Part shown: piece after piece, positions 48,306 to 57,085 of the stretch
Layout: every line of letters begins with the position of its first letter
How positions within the stretch are numbered: the stretch's first letter is position 1
Assembly (NCBI RefSeq): GCF_014174395.1
Contig: NZ_JABEQD010000003.1
Span: forward strand, 186,001-250,000
Source of the DNA: Gluconacetobacter aggeris
Lineage (GTDB): Bacteria; Pseudomonadota; Alphaproteobacteria; Acetobacterales; Acetobacteraceae
Direction of reading: 5' to 3'
DNA length: 64,000 nt
The notes under the pieces: model-generated
Databases searched by the model: none
Told to the model about the DNA's origin: nothing
Seen by the model: the letters and a program-made list of their open reading frames with translations, nothing else
Translations under genes and position numbers: made by a program

Positions 48306-49109
48306 TTATTGCACAAGTCGTTCCCCGCCGCAGAACAGGACCTGTCGATCACGTCGCGCAATGGCGATCAATGTCTGTTTCATCGTTTCAGCAAGCCGGC
48401 AGGCCCGATAGGTCGGGGCCGAGACCGCGACGACGATCGCGATCCCGCTCCGCAGCGTCTTGAGGGCCATTTCAAACGAATAGCGGCTGGTCAGGAGACA
48501 AAATCCCTCACCCGCGTCTTCGGCGCCACGCGCCCGCGCGCCAATCAGTTTGTCGAGCGCATTATGCCGCCCCACATCCTCGCGAATCATCAGGATATGG
48601 CCGTCGCGATCGGCCCAGGCGGCTGCATGCACCATCCGCGTCGCCGCATTCAGCGTCTGCCATTCGCCAAGCGCGTTCAACGCACGCCGCACCGCCTCGA
48701 TCGAAACCACCGGCCCCGGCTCCAGTACCGGCGCCCCGATGGCATCACAGGACGGCACCGCATCGCTGCCGCAGATCCCGCAGCTCGAATGCCCGGTCTG
48801 GGCCCGCGGCCCGCGCCTGATCAGCGACGTCAACGCGTCTCCGGCAATCGAGACATCCACTGTCAGGCCGTCATCCGTTTCCGCCACGACGATCGACCGG
48901 ATCTGCGCCGAGGCGCCGACAATCTGTTCCGTCAGGCAGTAGCCGACTGCAAAATCTTCCAGATCCTCCGGCGTCATCATCATGACGCCATAGGAAAAGA
49001 TCCCGTTGAAGATCAGCCGGACCGGCACCTCATCGGCCACGTTCAGGTCGAACGCCCGGTCCGGTTGGCCCAGGGATGTAACCCGCAATCGGTGAAAGAG
49101 AGAGGACAT
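48306..49109 (-). CDS. fdhD: Formate dehydrogenase accessory sulfurtransferase FdhD
   Basis: 267 residues. Delivers sulfur to the Mo-bis-MGD cofactor of formate-dehydrogenase-type enzymes. The essential Cys-x-x-Cys loop is SSCGICG (C110, C113). VADEVPVRLIFNG, TPEDLEDFAVGYCLTEQ, REDVGRHNALDKLIGAR and SGIAIVVAVSAPTYRA are family hallmarks. 36 bp downstream of moaA. Its presence beside an FdhF-like gene supports a molybdoenzyme maturation unit. Confidence 0.95.
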   Translation of the reverse strand: MSSLFHRLRVTSLGQPDRAFDLNVADEVPVRLIFNGIFSYGVMMMTPEDLEDFAVGYCLTEQIVGASAQIRSIVVAETDDGLTVDVSIAGDALTSLIRRGPRAQTGHSSCGICGSDAVPSCDAIGAPVLEPGPVVSIEAVRRALNALGEWQTLNAATRMVHAAAWADRDGHILMIREDVGRHNALDKLIGARARGAEDAGEGFCLLTSRYSFEMALKTLRSGIAIVVAVSAPTYRACRLAETMKQTLIAIARRDRQVLFCGGERLVQ

Positions 49110-49145
49110 CCCGCCAACCTTGCCAGAATCGGCCGCACCGGCCGT

Positions 49146-50222
49146 TCAGCCTCCGATATAATGCATTTCGATTTTCTCCGCCGCCCGGGCCTTTCCCTTC
49201 ACGGCGCTGCACCCGCGTGGAATCGCGCGCTCCTCACTGTAGCGATCCGCACGGCCGCGCCAGATGCCTGACAACGTAGCGCGCAGCTTCATATCGCCCT
49301 GCACGGTGTCATCCTCACGCAGGATCGCCCGCAAATCCGTCCCCTCGGCCGCGAAGAGGCAGGTATAGAGCTTTCCGTCTGAAGAAAGCCGCGCGCGCGA
49401 ACAATCCCCGCAGAACGGCGCGCTGACCGAGGAAACGAACCCCACCTCGCCTTCCCCATCGACATAGCGATAGCGCCGCGCCACCTCGCCGCGATAGTTC
49501 GGCGACAGGGGCATCAACGGCCAGCGCGCATCGATTCGCCCCAGTATTTCGCGTGAGGGCACGACATCGGCGCGCTCCCAGCCATTACGGGTTCCCACAT
49601 CCATATATTCGATAAACCGCAGCACGATATCCGTGCCGCGAAAACGCGCCGCCAGATCCAGGATACCGGAATCGTTCACACCCCGCTGGATGACGCTGTT
49701 GATCTTCAGCCCGCCCGGAAACCCAGCCGCCCGCGCGGCCCCGATCCCGTCAAGCACAGTCGGCAATTCCGCGCGCCCGCCACTCATCCGGGCGAACACG
49801 GCCGCATCGGGACTATCGAGGCTCACCGTCACGCGATGCAGGCCCGCCGCACGAAGGGCAGCGGCCGACCGTGCCAGCAGCACGCCATTGGTGGTCAGCG
49901 CGACATCCTCGATGCCCGGCACCCGCACCAGCCGCGCGACCAGATCCGGCAGGCCGGGGCGCAGCAGCGGCTCGCCCCCCGTCAGGCGCAGCTTGGTCAC
50001 GCCCAGCCCCGCCGCAACCCGCGCGACACGCGCGATCTCGTCGAAATCCAGCCGCTCACGCGGCGCCAGAAAGCGGAATCCCTCATGATAGGTCGCTTCC
50101 GGCATGCAGTACGGACACCGGAAATTGCACCGATCCATCACCGAAATCCGCAGATCCCGCATCGGGCGCCCGATCCGGTCCGCAAGCGGCGCATCCATGT
50201 CCATCAGGAAACTCTCATCCAC
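49146..50222 (-). CDS. moaA: GTP 3',8-cyclase MoaA (molybdenum cofactor synthesis)
   Basis: 358-residue radical-SAM enzyme, first step of molybdopterin synthesis. Radical-SAM cluster C32/C36/C39 in DRCNFRCPYCMPE; GGEPLL motif in KLRLTGGEPLLRPG. The C-terminal second cluster uses FCGDCSRARLSSDGKLYTC. The C-terminal di-glycine (MHYIGG) required for activity is present. A start at a second Met (50204, MDMDAPLADRIG) is also possible. 21 bp downstream of the FdhF-like gene. Confidence 0.95.
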   Translation of the reverse strand: MDESFLMDMDAPLADRIGRPMRDLRISVMDRCNFRCPYCMPEATYHEGFRFLAPRERLDFDEIARVARVAAGLGVTKLRLTGGEPLLRPGLPDLVARLVRVPGIEDVALTTNGVLLARSAAALRAAGLHRVTVSLDSPDAAVFARMSGGRAELPTVLDGIGAARAAGFPGGLKINSVIQRGVNDSGILDLAARFRGTDIVLRFIEYMDVGTRNGWERADVVPSREILGRIDARWPLMPLSPNYRGEVARRYRYVDGEGEVGFVSSVSAPFCGDCSRARLSSDGKLYTCLFAAEGTDLRAILREDDTVQGDMKLRATLSGIWRGRADRYSEERAIPRGCSAVKGKARAAEKIEMHYIGG

Positions 50223-50243
50223 CCACAGGCCGGCGATCGACGG

Positions 50244-52547
50244 TTATCCGGCAATCCTGATCGGCGCCGCCGATGCGACACTCTCCACCACCTTGACGGG
50301 AATGGACTTGGCAGCCGGCGTTCCGCTGATCTCATCGAAATAATCGAGCGGCAGCAGCGGATTGAGTTCCGGATAATAACCCGCGATGGCACCACGCGAC
50401 ATCGGATAGTCGATCACGGTCAACCCATCGACATAACGCCGGAACCCGTCATCGCTATAGGTCTCCAGCCCGATCACCGCGCCGTTCTCCAGCCCGCGTT
50501 CCTTCATGTCCTCCTTGTTCATGAAGATCACCAGCCGGTTATTGTAGACGCCGCGATAGCGGTCGCTATTGCTGTAGATGGTCGTGTTGTACTGGTCATG
50601 CGACCGGATCGTCGCCAGACGCAGCATCGCGCTATCCTCGACCGGAACATTCACCTCCAGCCCCGGCAGCACGAGAAAATTCGCCTTGCCGTTCGGCGTC
50701 TGCCACACCAGGCGACGCGGCGGAATGTCGAGGTGAAAGCCTTTCGGATTCTTGATCTTCTCCGAGAAATCCGAATAGATCTCCGGATAGACTTCGGCGA
50801 TCTTGTCGCGGATCGGCGTGTAATCGACCATATAGCGCGCCCAGGGCGTCTTCGAATGGGGCAACGTGGCCATGGCCATCCGGCATACGATCTCCGTCTC
50901 CGGCCGCACATGCTCGGTGACGGGCTCGAACACGCCACGCGAAGCCGTCACATTCGCCATCGCATCCTCGATGGTCACGAACTGCTCGCCTGCTGCCGTG
51001 CGAATGATCTCCGATCGCGCCACCACCGGCAGCAGCAGGGCATCCCTGCCATGCACCAGATGCCCGCGATTGAGCTTGGTCGCGATGCCGACGGTCAGGT
51101 TGAGCTTCCGCATCGCCTCATAGGAGCGATCGGTATCCGGCACCGCCCGGATGAAATTCCCGCCCATGCCGATAAAGACCTTGGCGGTCCCGGCTTCCAT
51201 GGCCTCCAGCGCCTCAAGCACATGGTGACCATGCGCGCGCGGCGGCTCGAAGCCGAATGCATCGCGGACCCGATCCAGGTAACGCTGCGTCGGCTTCTCG
51301 TCGATGCCGACGGTGCGGTCGCCCTGCACGTTCGAATGCCCGCGGATCGGCGCAATGCCTGCACCGGGCTTGCCGAAATTGCCACGCAGCAGCAGCAGAT
51401 TCGCCACCTGCTGCAACAGGCGCGACCCTTCCTGGTGCTGCGTCAGGCCCATCCCATAGCAGATGATCGTCGCCTTGGATCTTTTATAGATCTCCGCAAT
51501 CCGCCGGATCTGCTCCTCCGACACGCCCGAGATCCGGGTGATATCCGCCCACGAACACCCCATCACATCGTCACGCAACGCATCCAGGCCAGCCGTGTGC
51601 TGCTGGATGAACGCCATGTCGAGCACCCGCTCGCCCTGCTCCTCGGCCTCGAAGAGCGCCCGCATCATCCCCTTGAAGATGGCCAGGTCCCCGCCGATCC
51701 GCACATGAACGAACTCGCTGGAAATCGGGGTGGAACCGAACGTCGCCATCTGCAGCACATCCTGCGGCTCCGTAAAGCGGATCAGCGCGCGTTCCGGCAT
51801 CGGGTTGATCAGCACGATCGGCACACCGCGCTTTCTCGCCTCCACCAGGTTGGTCATCATGCGCGGCGAATTGGTGCCCGTATTCTGCCCGATGACAAAG
51901 ATCGCGTCGGCATGCTCGAAATCCGACATGACGATCGTACCCTTGCCGATCCCGATCGACGCCGGCAGCCCGCGGCTGGTCGGCTCGTGGCACATGTTCG
52001 AGCAGTCGGGGAAATTATTGGTGCCGAACTCGCGCACGAAGATCGAATAGAGGAACGCGGTCTCGTTGGCCGTGCGCCCCGACGTATAGAATTCCGCCTG
52101 GTGCGGGCTGTCGAGCGCCTGCAGGTGCCGCCCGATCATCGCAAAGGCATCATCCCACGCGACGGGCACATATTTGTCGGTGGCGGCATCATAGCGCATC
52201 GGCTCGGTCAGGCGCCCCTGCATCTCCAGCCAGTAGTCGCTCTTCTCCATCAGTTCGGTGACGGTGTATCTGTCGAAGAATTCACGCGTCACCCGCGCCT
52301 TCGTCGCTTCGTGCGCCAGCGCCTTGGCGCCGTTCTCGCAGAATTCCAGCGTCTTGCGATGGTCCGGGTCCGGAAACGCGCAGCTCGGGCATTTGAAGCC
52401 GCCCGGCTGGTTCATGGCCAGCAGCCCGCGCGACCCTTTGACGAGCACGCTCTGCTCCATCAGCACTTTCGCGGTCGCGCCCGCCGCTCCCCAGCCGCCG
52501 GCCGGATGATGATAGGGCTTGAACTCGGACGGCTTTTCTTTGCTCAT
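50244..52547 (-). CDS. FdhF/YdeP-family molybdopterin oxidoreductase
   Basis: 767 residues, bis-MGD molybdoenzyme. N-terminal CPSC (C53/C56) in GGFKCPSCAFPDPDHRK; full four-cysteine Fe-S ligation is not seen. The molybdopterin domain has FYTSGRTANETAFLYSIF, FPDCSNMCHEPTSRGLP, DAIFVIGQNTGTNSPR and NLLLLRGNFGKPGAGIAPIRG. The C-terminal dinucleotide domain has RSHDQYNTTIYSNSDRYRG and NKEDMKERGLENGAVIGLE. No selenocysteine. YdeP-type members are linked to acid resistance or formate-like oxidations, and the real substrate is unknown. Followed by moaA and fdhD. Confidence 0.92.
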   Translation of the reverse strand: MSKEKPSEFKPYHHPAGGWGAAGATAKVLMEQSVLVKGSRGLLAMNQPGGFKCPSCAFPDPDHRKTLEFCENGAKALAHEATKARVTREFFDRYTVTELMEKSDYWLEMQGRLTEPMRYDAATDKYVPVAWDDAFAMIGRHLQALDSPHQAEFYTSGRTANETAFLYSIFVREFGTNNFPDCSNMCHEPTSRGLPASIGIGKGTIVMSDFEHADAIFVIGQNTGTNSPRMMTNLVEARKRGVPIVLINPMPERALIRFTEPQDVLQMATFGSTPISSEFVHVRIGGDLAIFKGMMRALFEAEEQGERVLDMAFIQQHTAGLDALRDDVMGCSWADITRISGVSEEQIRRIAEIYKRSKATIICYGMGLTQHQEGSRLLQQVANLLLLRGNFGKPGAGIAPIRGHSNVQGDRTVGIDEKPTQRYLDRVRDAFGFEPPRAHGHHVLEALEAMEAGTAKVFIGMGGNFIRAVPDTDRSYEAMRKLNLTVGIATKLNRGHLVHGRDALLLPVVARSEIIRTAAGEQFVTIEDAMANVTASRGVFEPVTEHVRPETEIVCRMAMATLPHSKTPWARYMVDYTPIRDKIAEVYPEIYSDFSEKIKNPKGFHLDIPPRRLVWQTPNGKANFLVLPGLEVNVPVEDSAMLRLATIRSHDQYNTTIYSNSDRYRGVYNNRLVIFMNKEDMKERGLENGAVIGLETYSDDGFRRYVDGLTVIDYPMSRGAIAGYYPELNPLLPLDYFDEISGTPAAKSIPVKVVESVASAAPIRIAG

Positions 52548-52590
52548 GACATCAACCTCCCAAGGCCGCTTCCTGGAATACGCGCGTCCG

Positions 52591-53040
52591 TCACAGGACG
52601 CCGAACTCTCTCAGGGCCGGCACGAAATTCTCATTCTCATGCTGCGAGCGCGCGAGCTTGATCAGCGCAAAACGTTGCAGCGGTGTCAACATGGACCATT
52701 GCTCCGGCGTCGGGGGCGCCACGCCGTCCGCCTCGGCCTGCATCCGCACGGCCTCCGGCATCCGGTCGGCCTCCCGCCAGTCGTCAAAGCCATCCACGAC
52801 AAGCGGGCGTGGCGGCTCATCGGTCCGCATCGCAACCAGATGCAGGACCAGCGCCCGATAAGCCGCCTGTTCGGCGACGGTCTCGCACGGCAGGTCGGCA
52901 AGCTGCCCCCGCTCTTCGCGGGAGAAGCGGCTCCATTGCCGCAGGCTCAGTTTTATGCCGGCGATATCGAGCTTCTGCCGTGCGATCATCGGGATACAGC
53001 GCAGCGAGCCCGCGAAGTCACTCTCAAAGTCAAAAATCAT
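52591..53040 (-). CDS. Nitrate-reductase-associated protein (Nitr_red_assoc family)
   Basis: 149 residues: IFDFESDFAGSLRCIPMIAR, KLDIAGIKLSLRQWSRFSRE, ERGQLADLPCET, LTPLQRFALIKLARSQHENE and the end NFVPALREFGVL. This is the pattern of the conserved family found next to assimilatory nitrate reductase genes, of unknown role. Here it sits between the cytochrome bd genes and the FdhF-like gene. No nitrate reductase is seen in the window. The ribosome site is weak (CCTGGTTCG before the ATG). Confidence 0.85.
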   Translation of the reverse strand: MIFDFESDFAGSLRCIPMIARQKLDIAGIKLSLRQWSRFSREERGQLADLPCETVAEQAAYRALVLHLVAMRTDEPPRPLVVDGFDDWREADRMPEAVRMQAEADGVAPPTPEQWSMLTPLQRFALIKLARSQHENENFVPALREFGVL

Positions 53041-53103
53041 CGAACCAGGTCCGGAACTTCTTCTGTCAGTCGAAGCAGTCGAAAATGCGAAGAGCCGCCC
53101 CGT

Positions 53104-53253
53104 TTATTTGGGAACAAGCAGGTGCAGCAGCGACGCCATCGCGAAAAACACCACCGTGCTGAGCGCCCAGATGGCAACGAACCACCCGATCCGCGCGCCA
53201 AGGCGCTTCGGCGCATCGTCTCCATTGCCCTTGACGATCTCAGTGATAGCCAT
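53104..53253 (-). CDS. DUF2474 small subunit of cyanide-insensitive cytochrome bd
   Basis: 49-residue ORF. Its ATG at 53253 lies inside the 3' end of cydB (14-base overlap, different frame). The sequence has a polar N-terminus (MAITEIVKGNGDDAPK), then RLGARIGWFVAIWALSTVVF and a single membrane helix ending LLHLLVPK. This matches the small DUF2474/CydX-like subunits that accompany CIO-type oxidases and stabilise the haem site. Too short for usual gene-length cut-offs. Confidence 0.88.
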   Translation of the reverse strand: MAITEIVKGNGDDAPKRLGARIGWFVAIWALSTVVFFAMASLLHLLVPK

Positions 53254-54259
53254 CGGCTTCCGTCACTTTCCCGCGGAACACACGGTAGGAATAAATCGTG
53301 TACGTCAGGATGATCGGCAGCAGGATGGCGGTGCCGACAAGCTGGAAGAACTGGCTCGACGGCGGCGACGACACATCCCACAGCGTCAGGCTGGGCGGCA
53401 CGGCATACGGCCAGACCGTAATCCCGAGACCGGAAAGACACAGGAAAAACCAGCCCAGCGCACACAGGAACGGCACCCGCGAATGGCCGCGACGCAATCC
53501 CGTGCCGAGCAAAATGCCCAGCACGACGACCAGCACCGGCACCGGCGCGACGAAGAGGATGTTCGGCCAGCCGGTCCAGCGCCGCAGATAGGGCGCATGC
53601 AGCAGCGGCGTCCACAGGCTGACCGCCACGATGCCCAGGAACAGCCCGGCAGCCAGCCACCGCCCCCATTTGCGGCACGATGCCTCCAGCACGCCGGTCG
53701 TCCGCCAGACAAGCCAGGTCGCGCCCAGCAGGGCATATCCGCACATGACCGCCAGCCCGCACAGGACGCTGAAGGGCGTCAGCCAGTCGAACGCGCCGCC
53801 GCTGAAGGCGCCATCGGTCACGGCAATGCCCTGGATCACCCCTCCCAGGATCGCCCCCTGGGTGAAGGCGGCGATGCCGGACCCGGCCATGAAAGCGGTC
53901 TCCCACAGCCCCTCACGCGCGGTTCCCCGCGTCATGATGCGGAATTCGAACGCCACCCCGCGAAAGATCAGCGCCAGCAGCATCAGCACGATCGGCAGGT
54001 AGAACGCCGGCAGCAGCGTGGCATACGCCCCCGGAAAGACCCCGTAGAGCACGGCCCCCCCCAGGACCATCCACGTCTCGTTGCCGTCCCACACGGGCGC
54101 GATCGTATTGACCATCACATCCCGCCGCCCCTGGTCGCGTTCCAGCGCGAACAGCATCCCGATCCCCAGGTCGAACCCGTCGAGAATGACGTAGATCGTA
54201 ATCGCGGCGACCAGGATGACGGCCCACACGATCGGGAGCCAATACGCGAAATCCATCAT
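53240..54259 (-). CDS. cydB: Cytochrome bd-type quinol oxidase subunit II
   Basis: 339 residues, about nine membrane helices. It begins MMDFAYWLPIVWAVILVAAI; IYVILDGFDLGIGMLFALER, VWDGNETWMVLGGAVLYGVF and AYATLLPAFYLPIVLMLLAL are conserved CydB segments. AAGGAG before the ATG (two adjacent ATGs). Four bases after the cydA stop. Forms the heterodimer with CydA. Confidence 0.96.
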   Translation of the reverse strand: MMDFAYWLPIVWAVILVAAITIYVILDGFDLGIGMLFALERDQGRRDVMVNTIAPVWDGNETWMVLGGAVLYGVFPGAYATLLPAFYLPIVLMLLALIFRGVAFEFRIMTRGTAREGLWETAFMAGSGIAAFTQGAILGGVIQGIAVTDGAFSGGAFDWLTPFSVLCGLAVMCGYALLGATWLVWRTTGVLEASCRKWGRWLAAGLFLGIVAVSLWTPLLHAPYLRRWTGWPNILFVAPVPVLVVVLGILLGTGLRRGHSRVPFLCALGWFFLCLSGLGITVWPYAVPPSLTLWDVSSPPSSQFFQLVGTAILLPIILTYTIYSYRVFRGKVTEADGYH

Positions 54260-54262
54260 GGC

Positions 54263-55696
54263 TCAGGCTCCTTCGGCGGGAATGGGGCCGGCGATCCCCG
54301 GATGCGTGTGCGTCGCCAGCACGTCGGCGGGGTGCGCGGGGCTGGGATCGTGCTCGCCTTCCTCCGGCGCGCGCCCCAGCAGGCGGAGCAGGATGGCCAG
54401 ACCCGATCCGAACACGATCACATAGACCACCACGAAAGCCGCCAGCGTCACCGCCATGCTGGACAGGACGATCGGCGAAACGCTCTCGGACGTCCGCAGA
54501 AGACCATAGACCGTCCAGGGCTGCCGCCCGACCTCGGTGGTGATCCATCCGCACAGCAGCGCGATGAAGCCGGCAGGCGCCATGCACAGCGCCACGCGAT
54601 GAAAGACCGGGCTGGTGAACAGGGCGCTGGTCCGGCGCAGCCACAGCGACCAGAACCCCACCAGCGCCATCAGAAAGGCCAGGGCGACCATGATACGGAA
54701 CGAGAAGAAGATGATCGGCGACGGCGGCCGCTGGTCGCGGGGGAAATCTTTCATCCCCGGCACCTTGCCGTCGAGACTGTGCGTCAGGATCAGCGAGCCC
54801 AGCAGCGGCACCTTCACGGCATAATCCGTCCGCTCCGTCTCCATGTTCGGAATGCCGAACAGAAGTTCCGATGCCCGTCCCTCGGTCTCCCAGTCGCCTT
54901 CCATCGCGGCGATCTTCACCGGCTGGTATTTCAGCGTATTCAGCCCATGCGCGTCACCGGCCAGGATCTGTAGCGGCGCCACGATCGCGGCCATCCACAT
55001 GGCCATGGAAAACATCACCCGGACCGGTTCGCTCGCGATCGCTCCCGCCCGCCGCGCCTTCAGCATGTGCCACGCGCCGGTCGCCCCCACGGCGAACGCG
55101 ACGGAGAGAAACGCCGCCAGCCCCATATGGACCAGCCGGAACGGAAAGGACGGATTGAAGATGATGGCCAGCCAGTCGTCGGGCATGAAGCGCCCGGTGG
55201 CCGGATCGATCGTATAGCCGCGCGGGGTCTGCATCCATGAATTCGATGCCAGGATCCAGGTCATCGAAATCAGCGTCCCCACCGAAACGCAGCAGGTCGC
55301 GGCGAAATGCAGCCCCCGCCCGACCTTGCCCATGCCGAACAGCATGACGCCGAGGAAACCCGCTTCCAGAAAGAAGGCGGTCATGACCTCGTAGGACAGG
55401 AGAACGCCCGTAATCGGCCCGGCCTTCTTCGAAAAGACCGACCAGTTGGTCCCGAATTCGTAGGACATGACCAGTCCGGACACGACGCCCATGCTGAAGA
55501 CGATCGAAAAGGCCTTGATCCAGTAGCGATACAGATCGAGAAAGACCTGGCGCCCGGTTTTCAGCCACAACCCTTCCAGAACGGCCAGATAGGCCGCCAG
55601 CCCGATGGAGAAGGCCGGGAAGATGATATGAACGCCCACGGTAAAGGCGAACTGAAAACGCGCCAGGATCAGCGCAAGGGCAGCGGTCTGCATCAA
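54263..55696 (-). CDS. cydA: Cytochrome bd-type quinol oxidase subunit I, CIO type
   Basis: 477 residues. Haem-ligand histidine H23 in FTVGVHIIFPAFSIG. The quinol loop K-x-x-x-x-x-x-x-E is visible in LKYQPVKIAAMEGDWETEGR. GWITTEVGRQPWTVYGLLRT is the conserved helix. The Q-loop is short, as in the cyanide-insensitive oxidases (CIO), and the DUF2474 gene downstream agrees with that class. CIO enzymes pass electrons from ubiquinol to O2 without proton pumping and tolerate cyanide and low O2. AGGAAGG precedes the ATG. Divergent from the DyP-encapsulin operon. Confidence 0.96.
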   Translation of the reverse strand: MMQTAALALILARFQFAFTVGVHIIFPAFSIGLAAYLAVLEGLWLKTGRQVFLDLYRYWIKAFSIVFSMGVVSGLVMSYEFGTNWSVFSKKAGPITGVLLSYEVMTAFFLEAGFLGVMLFGMGKVGRGLHFAATCCVSVGTLISMTWILASNSWMQTPRGYTIDPATGRFMPDDWLAIIFNPSFPFRLVHMGLAAFLSVAFAVGATGAWHMLKARRAGAIASEPVRVMFSMAMWMAAIVAPLQILAGDAHGLNTLKYQPVKIAAMEGDWETEGRASELLFGIPNMETERTDYAVKVPLLGSLILTHSLDGKVPGMKDFPRDQRPPSPIIFFSFRIMVALAFLMALVGFWSLWLRRTSALFTSPVFHRVALCMAPAGFIALLCGWITTEVGRQPWTVYGLLRTSESVSPIVLSSMAVTLAAFVVVYVIVFGSGLAILLRLLGRAPEEGEHDPSPAHPADVLATHTHPGIAGPIPAEGA

Positions 55697-55887
55697 TACC
55701 TTCCTAAAAGCCCGACATCGGTGTCTGCGTCAGGCAACGGATTCCGGGGAATGAAGCGTGATGAAGTCTTCCCGCCACGGGCGACCGCCGTGCCTGTTAT
55801 TTTGTCCTGCAGGACCTGCCACGATGTTCCAGCATCCCAGCCAGATCACGCGAGCGGCGGGGCGTCCAAGACCTTTTGCTTATGGCA

Positions 55888-55906
55888 TTATGCACCACAT
55901 GCATAA
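55888..55906. promoter_or_regulatory. Palindrome TTATGCA-CCACA-TGCATAA between cydA and dyp
   Basis: Perfect 7-bp inverted repeat with 5-base spacer in the 263-bp divergent promoter interval. A 12-bp palindrome GTCCTGCAGGAC lies at 55804-55815. Neither matches an FNR/Anr box. Positions fit regulation of the oxidase, the peroxidase nanocompartment, or both. Confidence 0.45.
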
Positions 55907-55959
55907 CGATCAGTAATGTGTGACCATCCTGGTTATTTAGTTCATCCCGATATCTTGTC

Positions 55960-57084
55960 ATGAACGATCATCTGCCTATGCTGAGCGTCCGCAATCGTTA
56001 TACGAGCCCGCCCGCAGGGAGTTTCAGTCCGTTGGCCACACCGCAACCCGTTGGTACGAAGCTGACCCAGGCAGCCATTTTCCTTGTTGCGACATTAAGC
56101 GAGAGCCCTTCGATCAACACGCAGGTCCGCGATCTTCTGGGAGATCTCTCCTCTCTCGTGCGCGGTGTCGGATTCCGGGTCCCCGACGGGAGGTTAAGCT
56201 GCATCACCGGCATCGGTTCGAACGCCTGGGATCAACTCTTCGGCACCCCTCGCCCCCGGGACCTGCATCCGTTCCAGGAAATCCGGGGCGTGCATCACGC
56301 CCCCGCCACGCCGGGCGACCTGCTCTTCCATATCCGCGCGGCCAGGATGGATCTCTGCTTCGAACTCGCTTCTTCCATCGTCTCCCGGCTGGAGGGCGCC
56401 GGCAAGGTCGTGGATGAAGTCCACGGATTCAAATATTTCGACGAACGCGACCTGCTCGGCTTCGTGGATGGTACCGAAAACCCCTCCGGCCAGGTCGCGA
56501 TCGACGCGGCCATCGTCGGCGACGAAGACCCCGTCTTCGCCGGCGGCAGCTATGTCATCGTCCAGAAATACCTGCACGACCTCAGGAAGTGGGATGCCAT
56601 CCCGACCGAAGTGCAGGAACATATCATCGGCCGTCGAAAAGTATCGGACATCGAACTCGCCGACGCAGCCAAGCCCAGCTATGCCCATAACGTCCTCACC
56701 AATATCGAGGAGAACGGGCAGCAACTGCAGATCGTGCGCGACAACATGCCCTTCGGCGAAGTGGGCAAGGGGGAGTTCGGCACCTATTTCATCGGCTATG
56801 CGCGCTCCCCCGCGCGCACCGAGCAGATGCTGCGGAACATGTTCGTCGGCAAGCCGCCCGGCAATTACGACAGGCTCCTCGATGTCAGCACGGCCGTGAC
56901 CGGGGCCCTGTTCTTCATTCCCACCGCCGAATTCCTGGATAACGCGCCGGACATGGACGCCGAAGCCCCCGGGGCCTCCAGCCCGGACGACCAGCCCTCC
57001 CTCCCTGCCTCCTCCCCCGATCGGCACGGCACAGGCCCGCACGACGGCTCGCTGGGCATCGGCTCCTTAAGGAAGGACATCTGA
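55960..57084 (+). CDS. DyP-type haem peroxidase, encapsulin cargo
   Basis: 374 residues. The dimeric ferredoxin-like DyP core has LTQAAIFLVATLSES, DLLFHIRAARMDLCFELASS, the distal motif LLGFVDGTENP, the proximal-His region PSYAHNVLTNIEEN, and DNMPFGEVGKGEFGTYFIGY. A Pro/Ser/Asp-rich linker (about residues 320-358) leads to the C-terminal DGSLGIGSLRKDI, the encapsulin cargo-loading peptide. No signal peptide, so cytoplasmic inside the shell. The start could also be Met7 (55978). The encapsulin gene starts one base after its stop. Confidence 0.93.
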   Translation: MNDHLPMLSVRNRYTSPPAGSFSPLATPQPVGTKLTQAAIFLVATLSESPSINTQVRDLLGDLSSLVRGVGFRVPDGRLSCITGIGSNAWDQLFGTPRPRDLHPFQEIRGVHHAPATPGDLLFHIRAARMDLCFELASSIVSRLEGAGKVVDEVHGFKYFDERDLLGFVDGTENPSGQVAIDAAIVGDEDPVFAGGSYVIVQKYLHDLRKWDAIPTEVQEHIIGRRKVSDIELADAAKPSYAHNVLTNIEENGQQLQIVRDNMPFGEVGKGEFGTYFIGYARSPARTEQMLRNMFVGKPPGNYDRLLDVSTAVTGALFFIPTAEFLDNAPDMDAEAPGASSPDDQPSLPASSPDRHGTGPHDGSLGIGSLRKDI

Positions 57085-57085
57085 C

